A stretch of 10,163 nt of DNA from NCBI GenBank assembly GCA_020627645.1, contig JAHDGN010000090.1:1-10163 (forward strand), read 5' to 3'. The DNA is from Akkermansiaceae bacterium (GTDB taxonomy: Bacteria > Verrucomicrobiota > Verrucomicrobiia > Verrucomicrobiales > Akkermansiaceae). Below are positions 1 through 5,977 of the stretch, piece after piece; the first letter of the stretch is position 1; the number at the start of each line of letters is the position of its first letter. The notes under the pieces are model-generated. The model saw only the letters and a list, made by a program, of their open reading frames with translations. It did no database searches and was not told the origin of the DNA. Both the position numbers and the translations under genes were made by a program.

Positions 1-1
1 C

Positions 2-574
2 GACGAAAATGGAAACGTAACCGTAACTGAAGAAGGAGGCGCTTCTTCCAATAGTGACTCTTCCAAACCTTCATCCACCCCTTGGCTCGGATTGCGGGTC
101 AAAGAACTCCCCAACGTTATCCGTGAACAACTCGACATTCCTAAAAATGAAGGACTCCAGATCGAGCTAGTTGCTAAAGGAAGCCCAGCAGAAAAAGCCG
201 GAATCACTGTGAATGATCTTCTTCTTGCCCTAGACGGCAAAAGCACTTCTTCCTCAGAAGAAATCTCTAACCGAATGGGTAAAATGAAAGTCGGTGATAT
301 CCCAATGTTAACCCTAATGCGTAAAGGAAAAAGGATCGAGGTCGCAACTAAACTAGAAAGGGCTCCTAAAAAAGCCACTCACCCTAAGATTCCTAAAAGC
401 ATCATCGAAGCATTCGGTGATAACTCCCTAAAAAGCTTCCAAACCAATTCCACAGGAAAAGACCTGGACTCCATGCTGAGCAATCCCGAACTCCCCGAGA
501 GCTTTAAAGAACAAATCCGGGAAATGAAAAAGATGATGGAAAGATTTCAAAAGGACCCGATGAACGGCGAATAA
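2..574 (+). CDS. PDZ-domain protein, 3' part (5' end outside the window)
   Basis: The frame is open from the window edge (codon starting at base 2) to TAA at 572-574, giving 190 visible residues; the true start lies upstream. The visible part begins with an acidic and Ser-rich linker, then one PDZ domain from about WLGLRV (near residue 29) to ATKLE. It contains the family's carboxylate-binding-loop region and the typical 'GSPAEKAGI..ND.LLALDGK' segment. The last 60 or so residues are charged and helix-prone (SFKEQIREMKKMMERF). PDZ domains bind C-terminal peptides, usually in periplasmic proteases or scaffolds. No protease domain is visible here, so its partner is unknown. A TTG at 92 lies inside the PDZ domain and is not a credible start. 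The gene converges on miaA and ends 32 bases before a hairpin terminator. Confidence 0.85.
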   Translation, partial: DENGNVTVTEEGGASSNSDSSKPSSTPWLGLRVKELPNVIREQLDIPKNEGLQIELVAKGSPAEKAGITVNDLLLALDGKSTSSSEEISNRMGKMKVGDIPMLTLMRKGKRIEVATKLERAPKKATHPKIPKSIIEAFGDNSLKSFQTNSTGKDLDSMLSNPELPESFKEQIREMKKMMERFQKDPMNGE

Positions 575-606
575 ATCACCTCAACATTGAATTGAAAAAA
601 TGGAAT

Positions 607-630
607 GGGCCTCTTTTTGACAAGAGGCCC
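607..630. terminator. Bidirectional hairpin terminator between the PDZ gene and miaA
   Basis: A perfect 9-bp inverted repeat (GGGCCTCTT at 607-615, AAGAGGCCC at 622-630) encloses a 6-base loop and sits between two convergent genes. An A-run at 595-600 on its left gives a U-tract for leftward transcripts coming from miaA, 6 bases after the stem. The right side (TCGTTGT) is only weakly U-rich for rightward transcripts. The position, 32 bases after the PDZ stop and 18 bases after the miaA stop, fits a shared terminator. Confidence 0.75.
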
Positions 631-648
631 TCGTTGTAAAAACAAATC

Positions 649-1545
649 CTACGAAGCAACCATCTCCAACAGAACAGCAACCTGCTGATCGATTCCTAGA
701 CGACCATCAACAGGTTTCAACCAGGACTCTCTTCGAAACCAGTTCCTCTGCCTCTTCGCATATTGGCGAGTTGAAATGGTAATCAACTCCTCACATTCCT
801 CTAGACTCAATTCCCCTTCCAAAAACCTCAAAACCTCCTTCACTCCAATCGCCTGACGGATCGTCCCCATTTTCTCCGGCAAGTTTCGCACCTCCTCAAT
901 CGCCCCCTCCTCCAACATCCTCTTAGTGCGCATCGCAATACGATCTGCCAAAACATCCCGCTCCCACTGTAAAACAACTCCCAATAATTCCTCTTCCCCA
1001 TCCCTTTTTTCAAAATTCATCCTCAAGTCAGAAGCCTTACCCCCTGTCACTAAACAAATCTCCAACGCCCGGCTCAAATGACGATGATTAAACGAATTCT
1101 GCCGAGCAGCTTCCTTCGGATCTAATTTTTTCAGTCTCTGATAGACCTCATCCACAGATAGTTTGTTCAACTCCATTCGAATCTCCTCACTCGCCGGCGG
1201 AGCCTTCGCAATACCGTGAGTTAAAAACTTTAAATACAGTCCAGAGCCGCCAACCACGATCGGCCATTTCCCCCTCTCCAACACATCACCAATCACCTCT
1301 TTCGCATCGCCAGCATACCTCGCAGCATCCATCGAATCATCGACATCAACGTATCCAAACAAATGATGCACACAACTCTCCCTCTCACTCTTCGTCGGCG
1401 CAGCACTTAAAACCTCCAAACCACGATACACCTGAAACGCATCACCATTAATCACCTCTCCTCCCAATGCTTCAGCCAAACCAATCGCCAACCCCGTTTT
1501 CCCAGAAGCTGTCGCTCCACAGATATAAATTGGTTTTTTCTCCAC
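649..1545 (-). CDS. miaA: tRNA dimethylallyltransferase MiaA
   Basis: This enzyme transfers the dimethylallyl group of DMAPP to N6 of adenosine-37 in tRNAs that read UNN codons, the first step towards ms2i6A. The 298-residue product has the family's usual length. It has the P-loop GATASGKT (10-17), the catalytic-Asp segment NGDAFQVYRGL (33-43, D35 and Q38), VGGSGLY (98-104), the HLSRALEI helix, and the C-terminal AIGVKE...TRQYAKRQRNWFRR signature. Two places differ from the common form: DAFQ replaces DSxQ, and SAAPT stands where GTAKP is usual. The start is GTG at 1543-1545, the only start codon between the upstream in-frame stop and the P-loop. The purine tract TTGGA abuts it, too close for normal Shine-Dalgarno spacing. 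The gene begins only 15 bases after the terminator of the RRM gene upstream, so it probably has its own promoter or relies on read-through. Confidence 0.96.
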   Translation of the reverse strand: MEKKPIYICGATASGKTGLAIGLAEALGGEVINGDAFQVYRGLEVLSAAPTKSERESCVHHLFGYVDVDDSMDAARYAGDAKEVIGDVLERGKWPIVVGGSGLYLKFLTHGIAKAPPASEEIRMELNKLSVDEVYQRLKKLDPKEAARQNSFNHRHLSRALEICLVTGGKASDLRMNFEKRDGEEELLGVVLQWERDVLADRIAMRTKRMLEEGAIEEVRNLPEKMGTIRQAIGVKEVLRFLEGELSLEECEELITISTRQYAKRQRNWFRRESWLKPVDGRLGIDQQVAVLLEMVAS

Positions 1546-1559
1546 TCCAAGATAGTGAC

Positions 1560-1593
1560 AAAAAAAGCTCGCTCGGAAAACCCCGAACGAGCT
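1560..1593 (-). terminator. Rho-independent terminator of the RRM protein gene
   Basis: Read on the minus strand, AGCTCGTTCGG (1593-1583) pairs with CCGAGCGAGCT (1576-1566) in an 11-bp stem with one G-T wobble and a 6-base loop. A U-run over 1565-1560 follows directly. It begins 20 bases after the RRM gene stop and ends 15 bases before the miaA start, so it should separate the two genes. Confidence 0.88.
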
Positions 1594-1613
1594 CTAATCT
1601 AATAATTTTTAAC

Positions 1614-2324
1614 TTAGTGCTCCTCTTCTTTAACCGTAGGTGGAGGGTTCTCTTGCGGAGCCTCATCCCCATCAGAATCGACAGGCCCCTTGGATTTTGC
1701 CCCATTAACAACTAAGGTGCGCCCCATGAATGGCTGATCATGCAGGACTTCAACCGCACGTTTTGCCTCATCAACCATTCCCATCTCAACGAAAGCATAG
1801 CCTTTCGAGCGATGGGTATGGCGATTGTAAACAATATCGATCGATCGAACAGACCCGACACCTTTAAAAAGATCCTCAAGATCATTCTCTGTCGCTTCGT
1901 ACGAAAGATTACCAACGTATAACCTTGTCCCATCAACACTCGAAGCATCTGGCATCGGGCGTTTCTTTTGACGGGCACGCGCTGTTTTCCCACCACCTTT
2001 GCGACGACCTTTGGTCGCATCACGAACGTGATCACGAGCTCCGCCCTCTCCATCAGCTTTGTAGAGTCCAAGGAGCTTTAAAATCTTCTGCCAAAGCGTC
2101 AGTGGTTTCTGCTTAGGGCGACGACCTCCTCCTCCCCCTCCCTGACGTTGACGACGCCGAGAGCCCCCCCCCTGACTATCACGGTTTCCACTACTCCTAT
2201 TTCCCTGTCCTTGGTTACGATTTCTGTTATTGTTGCGATTCCGGTTGCGATTTCGATTCCGGTTGCGATTTCCCGACCCTCGATTCGATGAGCCGGACGA
2301 CGTGTTTCTATTCGGTTCTGACAT
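1614..2324 (-). CDS. RRM-domain RNA-binding protein with Arg/Asn/Gly-rich N-terminal arm
   Basis: The 236-residue product carries one C-terminal RRM (about 133-210) with both RNA-contact motifs: RNP2 LYVGNL (135-140) and RNP1 KGYAFVEM (174-181). It should bind single-stranded RNA, and a post-transcriptional role is likely but not specified by the sequence. Before the RRM lie an arm of alternating Asn-Arg (about 18-37), a Gly/Arg stretch (52-70), a hydrophobic amphipathic segment LTLWQKILKLLGLYK (75-89) and a basic linker. The tail (212-236) is acidic and Pro-rich. Most bacterial RRM proteins are about 80-100 residues with the Gly-rich part after the RRM, so the long basic N-terminal arm is unusual. 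I chose ATG at 2322-2324 because the low-complexity arm begins there. The frame is open up to ATG codons at 2420, and the extra 32 residues (W-rich) look non-coding. Upstream starts remain possible. Confidence 0.85.
   Translation of the reverse strand: MSEPNRNTSSGSSNRGSGNRNRNRNRNRNRNNNRNRNQGQGNRSSGNRDSQGGGSRRRQRQGGGGGGRRPKQKPLTLWQKILKLLGLYKADGEGGARDHVRDATKGRRKGGGKTARARQKKRPMPDASSVDGTRLYVGNLSYEATENDLEDLFKGVGSVRSIDIVYNRHTHRSKGYAFVEMGMVDEAKRAVEVLHDQPFMGRTLVVNGAKSKGPVDSDGDEAPQENPPPTVKEEEH
2236..2271. repeat. Two perfect 18-bp tandem repeats inside the RRM gene
   Basis: CGATTCCGGTTGCGATTT occurs at 2236-2253 and again, directly adjoining and without mismatch, at 2254-2271. Each unit is six codons long and encodes alternating Asn-Arg in the N-terminal arm. 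The flanking sequence holds more degenerate copies of the GTTGCGATT core. Because the unit is a multiple of three, gain or loss of copies would change arm length without a frameshift. Confidence 0.9.
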
Positions 2325-2584
2325 GTTTCCGATTGGGTTCATGTGCCCCATCCATTTCCAGGGAGCATCGATCGGTCCTAAGAACCACCTATTCCCAACG
2401 GAAATCAGTAGTTTCATCATTCACTGTCAATCGGACAACTCCCCACAATCGGGGCGGGCGACAAGGGTGAACTCTTCAGCGACATAGCAAAACCTGGTCC
2501 GAAGACCCGGGGTTCTCAGGAATGAAACCCATTCCCTCAAAAATCGCCAAAAATGACTATCAATCCTTGACGGGGCAGAAAGTA

Positions 2585-2615
2585 GATTGCCCGCAAAATA
2601 TAGCAAGCGGGAATC
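2585..2615. repeat. Bulged inverted repeat overlapping the leftward promoter
   Basis: GATT-g-CCCGC (2585-2594) is complementary to GCGGG-AATC (2607-2615), giving nine pairs with one bulged G and a 12-base A/T-rich centre. The centre contains the leftward extended -10 (TATATT on the minus strand). It could be an operator for a dimeric regulator, an RNA hairpin at the start of the RRM transcript, or chance. No U-tract follows on either side, so a terminator is unlikely. Confidence 0.35.
2597..2605 (-). promoter_or_regulatory. Candidate extended -10 for the RRM gene
   Basis: On the minus strand the sequence reads TGCTATATT: a TG dinucleotide one base before TATATT, which matches the sigma-70 TATAAT at five of six positions. 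No good -35 lies 16-18 bases upstream, which extended -10 promoters tolerate. The start point would be near 2590. Confidence 0.35.
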
Positions 2616-2629
2616 ATCCAAGGGATTCT

Positions 2630-2658
2630 TTGACACAGCACAAAATTCCTTCTAGTTT
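2630..2658 (+). promoter_or_regulatory. Sigma-70-like promoter of the lipoprotein-PBP2 genes
   Basis: A perfect -35 hexamer TTGACA (2630-2635) is followed, after 17 bases, by TAGTTT (2653-2658), a three-of-six match to the -10 consensus. The ATG at 2666 lies 7 bases beyond the -10, exactly where transcription would be expected to begin, so the mRNA may be leaderless. This agrees with the lack of a Shine-Dalgarno site there. Confidence 0.55.
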
Positions 2659-2665
2659 AGATACG

Positions 2666-3274
2666 ATGACCCCTAAGATTTTTCGCTCAGCCCTAGCTTG
2701 TGCCACCTTGCTCTTTCCAAGCTGCGCTTCAATGGTAATGAAGGACCATGGCTTCAAACGCACAACGGCAGTTGAAATCAACGGTGCCCAGGTGAACAGC
2801 GCCGTCAAAGCAATGGGAGGCAAAAGTGGCATCGCCTTCTCCGCGATGATCGTTGCAGCCGGAACTGGCACTCTCGACGGCCCATTCCTCTGGCGAATCG
2901 AAGCTGAAGGCCAAGAAGGAGTCCACGAATGGCTCAGAGTCAACCAACTCAAAACAACCACCGAAAAAACCAAGCGCTCACAGCCATTTCCGAGAAACCT
3001 ACTTGGAGCAAATGCCAAATTTAAGAAAATCCCCGGCGAAAAAGGCAAAACCTTCGCTAAATTCCAAATCCCCGGAAAACTCTCGGTTTTCCCCCGCACC
3101 GATGGCAAAATCAAGATTCATGCCAACGTCAGCATCCGAGCCAACAACAAAACAGTCACCAAATGGATCCTGTTCGAACTGGAACCTCAATCAAAATGGA
3201 AAACTGATACAATTTTTGCCCCCACCGAGATCATCAACAGCTTTCGCGGAAATCCCAAAGAATGGGACTGGTAA
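2666..3274 (+). CDS. Hypothetical exported protein, putative lipoprotein
   Basis: I do not recognise the family of this 202-residue protein. The N-terminus has a positive start (MTPKIFR), a hydrophobic stretch (SALACATLLFP) and Cys20 in LLFPSC, so a lipid-modified Cys20 is plausible. The -3 residue is Phe (L-F-P-S-C), which is atypical for a lipobox; Sec secretion with a nearby cleavage site is the alternative. The mature part mixes small residues (near 45-70), a basic central segment and a C-terminal beta-rich region ending in KEWDW. No catalytic motif is visible. The frame is open upstream to 2522, but ATG 2666 gives the signal peptide and sits at the expected transcription start. It ends 28 bases before the PBP2-type gene, so co-transcription and a cell-envelope role are inferred. 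Confidence 0.75.
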   Translation: MTPKIFRSALACATLLFPSCASMVMKDHGFKRTTAVEINGAQVNSAVKAMGGKSGIAFSAMIVAAGTGTLDGPFLWRIEAEGQEGVHEWLRVNQLKTTTEKTKRSQPFPRNLLGANAKFKKIPGEKGKTFAKFQIPGKLSVFPRTDGKIKIHANVSIRANNKTVTKWILFELEPQSKWKTDTIFAPTEIINSFRGNPKEWDW

Positions 3275-3302
3275 AGCAAAGTGGGGATGCTAAATTTCCT
3301 GC

Positions 3303-5411
3303 ATGAACCGCACGTTCACCCTCCTTTTCACCATTTTTTCAGGCGCTGCACTGGCAGATCCTGACTCAAGCGCAACCCCCTCAAACGCGCCCGAAACCGA
3401 GAAAGCTTCAGAAGAAACCAAGATTGATCCTCTAAACGTTTCCGACGCATCGATCTCGACCGAGGGCGATGCGAGAGTCATGGAAATCGCAATTCCTGCC
3501 CCTCGAGGACTGATTTTAGATCGTGAAGGACGTCCATTTGCTCAAACCAAAATGGCCTACCATCTGGCCATCGATTTCACAGCCTACGAAGGTCCTAAAG
3601 ATCCTAAAGATGCCTTCGAATGGTCAAAGACCATTTACGAGCGAGCCAACTATCTTCTCGGCACCAAACGAGAGCCCTCCGAACTCAAAATGACCCGGCA
3701 TTACAAAAATCGGCGCTGGCTCCCAATCGATATCTCTCCTCAAATTTCCGAAAATGTCGCGAAAAAGATCGAGAGAAAACTCATCCCAGGCCTCACCCTT
3801 CTTCCTGTCTATCAGCGCTTCTACCCCCAATTCACCGTCCGCACCAACAGCTACAGTGAAACAACCGCCTCTCATATTATCGGATATGTGGGAGCCGATA
3901 AAGTTCTCCCCGTTGGAACCATCCGCGATGGAGACCCCCTCTTCAAATCCACCATCGGAAAAGCAGGACTGGAAAAAGCCCTCGATGAAAAACTTCGAGG
4001 TACACCGGGAATCAAAAAAATGATTTTCGACAAAAATGGACATAAGGTCCTAGACGAAATCATCAAAGCCCCTCGACCTGGGAACAACCTCGTCACAACT
4101 CTCGATCTAGACTGGCAAAAATATGCCGAAACAATCCTACGCCGCAGATCACGCCGGGGAGCCTTTGTTGTCATCGATATCCAAACCGGTGAGGTCCTTG
4201 TCATGGCTTCTCGCCCATCATTTAATCTGAATGATTTTGTTCCTTACATCTCCACCGAGCGATACAAGGAACTCGTTGAGGACGAACGCAATCCGCTTTT
4301 TGGCCGGGCCTACCAAGCCGCCTACCCACCTGCCTCAACCTTCAAACCCATCGTCATGACCGCAGGCATCGCCAGCGGAAACCTCTCCCCTTGGCAAAAA
4401 TTCGACTGCCCGTATAAGATCAAAATCGGCTACAAATGGTTTCGAAACCACTCCCAAGGTGACTACGGTTGGATTGGCCCCAAATACGCCATGGCCCGCT
4501 CCAACAACCCCTATTTTATTCAAGCCGGCATCAAAACCGGCCCCCAAACATTCCTGTCTGTCGCTCGCAGATTTGGCTTTGGCTCCAAAACTGGACTCCC
4601 GCTGATCGGCGAAACACCAGGCCGCGCCCCCTCAGCCGCCTATATCGAACAAAAAGAAGGACGCCCCACCACAGATGGGGACACAGCCAACCTTGCGATT
4701 GGACAGGGCCACCTCACTGCATCTCCCCTTCAAGTCGCTCAAGGCATGGCCGCCCTTGGAAATGGCAACGTCCTCATGCAACTTCAACTCGTCAAACAAA
4801 TCCAAGACTTCCATGGCCGCGTCATCGAAGCCCCACGGTTTTCCAGAAGAAACAATCTCAACGTCACTAAAAAGTCCATTCAAGTGTCCCACGACGGCAT
4901 GCGTAATGTCGTTCACGCAGACTACGGCACCGGTAAAAAAGGCGACGTAGGATATGTTGTGATGGCCGGAAAAACAGGCACCGCACAATGGATCCCACAT
5001 AAACGACAAAACTTAGCCTGGTTCGCAGGATTTCTTCCCTACAAAAACCCTCGCTATGCCTTCGCAGCAGTCTACGAAGGACGCCCCGGACAAACCGTCT
5101 CCGGCGGGAAACAGGCTGCTCCCATCGTTCGAGATTTCTTCAAAAGATTCCAAGGCGAAATCCTCGCGAATATTAAGAATCCGGTCAAAGCCATCCTAGT
5201 AGACGAAGAAGAGTTCGACGACGAAGAAATCATCCCTGAGGCGATTGCCATCGACGAAGATCCCACTGATTCATCCGATCCAGCGGATCCAGAAAGCCCG
5301 GTCAACCGAAATACTCCAATCCCAGAAGAAATCCCCGAGGCCCAACCAGTGATTGAAACCCCAGGTGACACTCCGCGCTCAGATCCCGAGGTCCCTGCAG
5401 ATAACCGCTAG
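3303..5411 (+). CDS. mrdA: Class B penicillin-binding protein 2 (peptidoglycan D,D-transpeptidase)
   Basis: This enzyme cross-links peptidoglycan stem peptides, normally with RodA in the elongation machinery. The 702-residue product has the N-terminal PBP-dimer motif PRGLILDREGRPFA (67-80), the PBP2-like segments HIIGYVG (191-197) and IGKAGLEKALDEKLRG (218-233), and all three transpeptidase motifs: S345-T-F-K348 (nucleophile Ser345), S400-N-N402 and K557-T-G559. An in-frame TAA at 3291-3293 bounds the start, so ATG 3303 is firm. The N-terminus (MNR, then about 15 hydrophobic residues ending in GAALA-DP) looks like a cleavable signal peptide rather than the usual uncleaved membrane anchor. Residues 633-702 form an acidic, Pro-rich tail that PBP2 proteins do not generally have. 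No rodA lies in the window. Assignment to PBP2 rather than PBP3/SpoVD rests on the GKAGLE segment and overall order. Confidence 0.9.
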   Translation: MNRTFTLLFTIFSGAALADPDSSATPSNAPETEKASEETKIDPLNVSDASISTEGDARVMEIAIPAPRGLILDREGRPFAQTKMAYHLAIDFTAYEGPKDPKDAFEWSKTIYERANYLLGTKREPSELKMTRHYKNRRWLPIDISPQISENVAKKIERKLIPGLTLLPVYQRFYPQFTVRTNSYSETTASHIIGYVGADKVLPVGTIRDGDPLFKSTIGKAGLEKALDEKLRGTPGIKKMIFDKNGHKVLDEIIKAPRPGNNLVTTLDLDWQKYAETILRRRSRRGAFVVIDIQTGEVLVMASRPSFNLNDFVPYISTERYKELVEDERNPLFGRAYQAAYPPASTFKPIVMTAGIASGNLSPWQKFDCPYKIKIGYKWFRNHSQGDYGWIGPKYAMARSNNPYFIQAGIKTGPQTFLSVARRFGFGSKTGLPLIGETPGRAPSAAYIEQKEGRPTTDGDTANLAIGQGHLTASPLQVAQGMAALGNGNVLMQLQLVKQIQDFHGRVIEAPRFSRRNNLNVTKKSIQVSHDGMRNVVHADYGTGKKGDVGYVVMAGKTGTAQWIPHKRQNLAWFAGFLPYKNPRYAFAAVYEGRPGQTVSGGKQAAPIVRDFFKRFQGEILANIKNPVKAILVDEEEFDDEEIIPEAIAIDEDPTDSSDPADPESPVNRNTPIPEEIPEAQPVIETPGDTPRSDPEVPADNR

Positions 5412-5434
5412 TTCATCAAGGAAATCGCCAACCC

Positions 5435-5462
5435 ATGGTGAAGTCAGCGGAGGCTTCACCAT
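5435..5462 (+). terminator. Hairpin after the PBP2 gene, possible terminator
   Basis: ATGGTGAAG (5435-5443) pairs perfectly with CTTCACCAT (5454-5462), a 9-bp stem with a 10-base loop, 23 bases after the PBP2 stop. What follows is AAATCGCCCCTTTTCCCC, without a clean U-run, so intrinsic termination would be weak. It may instead stabilise the 3' end of the message. The rest of the 143-base gap before the next gene shows no clear promoter. Confidence 0.45.
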
Positions 5463-5554
5463 AAATCGCCCCTTTTCCCCTTTACGGCTGCCCCTCGAAA
5501 GGGCACCACATAATCAAGCTGTCAACAACGATGGCATGAGAACCAATATCAACA

Positions 5555-5977
5555 ATGGACCTTCAAGTAGCTACCCTCTGTGACTTTGCCGCCGAATACC
5601 AAGGAAAGATGGTGATTTCGGGAACCTTCGACGCTCTCGCCGCTAAAGCCACGCCAATCGTGCACCCTCAGTGCTCACTCGCGATGCGCTTCTGCTTCAC
5701 CCCCGAAGACGCAGGTGAACACGAACTCCAAATTTCAATCATCGACGAAGATGGAAAACCAATTAATGACAAAATGCCCATCAAAGGTGGCATGCCAGTT
5801 CAAATGCCAGACAACATGGCTTTCCTAACCAGACACCTCATCGTCGGCTTTCAGGGACTCACTTTTCCCGAACCTGGTGTCTACTCCGTCGACATTATGG
5901 TCGATAGCGAACTCATCCAGCGCCTTCCCCTTCGGATCCTCAAGGTTGATCAAAACCAACCACAGCCGCAAGGTTGA
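5555..5977 (+). CDS. DUF6941-like small protein of unknown function
   Basis: The 140-residue protein has the look of the DUF6941 family: an opening ATLCDFAAEYQGKMVISGTFD (6-26), then a conserved-style HPQCSLAMRF (37-46), EDAGEHELQISIIDEDG (51-67) and a C-terminal PGVYSVDIMVD (107-117) before a Gln/Pro-rich end. The pattern is of short beta strands, with no signal peptide and no membrane segment, so it is probably cytoplasmic. The family's function is not known to me. ATG 5555 has no Shine-Dalgarno site. A two-codon frame (ATG GCA TGA, 5531-5539) lies just upstream in the same phase and blocks any longer start. Its stop codon overlaps the start of the following dehydrogenase by one base (TGATG), so the two are probably translated together. 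Confidence 0.8.
   Translation: MDLQVATLCDFAAEYQGKMVISGTFDALAAKATPIVHPQCSLAMRFCFTPEDAGEHELQISIIDEDGKPINDKMPIKGGMPVQMPDNMAFLTRHLIVGFQGLTFPEPGVYSVDIMVDSELIQRLPLRILKVDQNQPQPQG

Larger units (their letters stand above)
2325..2665. other. Divergent intergenic region between the RRM gene and the lipoprotein gene
   Basis: These 341 bases separate two divergent genes. They hold a rightward promoter-like pair (2630-2658), a leftward extended -10 (2597-2605), an inverted repeat around that -10 (2585-2615), and a small hairpin GGAATG/CATTCC (2519-2524 with 2530-2535). Open frames run through it in both directions, as N-terminal extensions of the two flanking genes. Neither extension resembles a protein domain, and both real products have better internal starts (ATG at 2324 leftward, ATG at 2666 rightward). 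If the leftward -10 is used, the RRM mRNA would have a leader of roughly 265 bases. I see no recognised riboswitch or RNA gene. Confidence 0.6.

Noticed and set aside
2325..2420. 32-residue N-terminal extension of the RRM protein
   Set aside because: No ribosome-binding site at 2420, no resemblance to a domain, and the characteristic Asn-Arg arm starts right after ATG 2324.
2425..2430. Perfect TTGACA on the minus strand as -35 of the RRM gene
   Set aside because: The hexamer 17 bases downstream is TGATTT, only two matches to the -10 consensus; the extended -10 at 2597-2605 is a better candidate.
2522..2665. 48-residue N-terminal extension of the putative lipoprotein
   Set aside because: It would bury the signal peptide, has no start signal, and lies across the promoter.
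3624..4043. Leftward open frames inside the PBP2-type gene (also 4335-4547, 4632-5009 and 5072-5371)
   Set aside because: They are antisense shadows of a gene with complete catalytic motifs and carry no recognisable motifs of their own.
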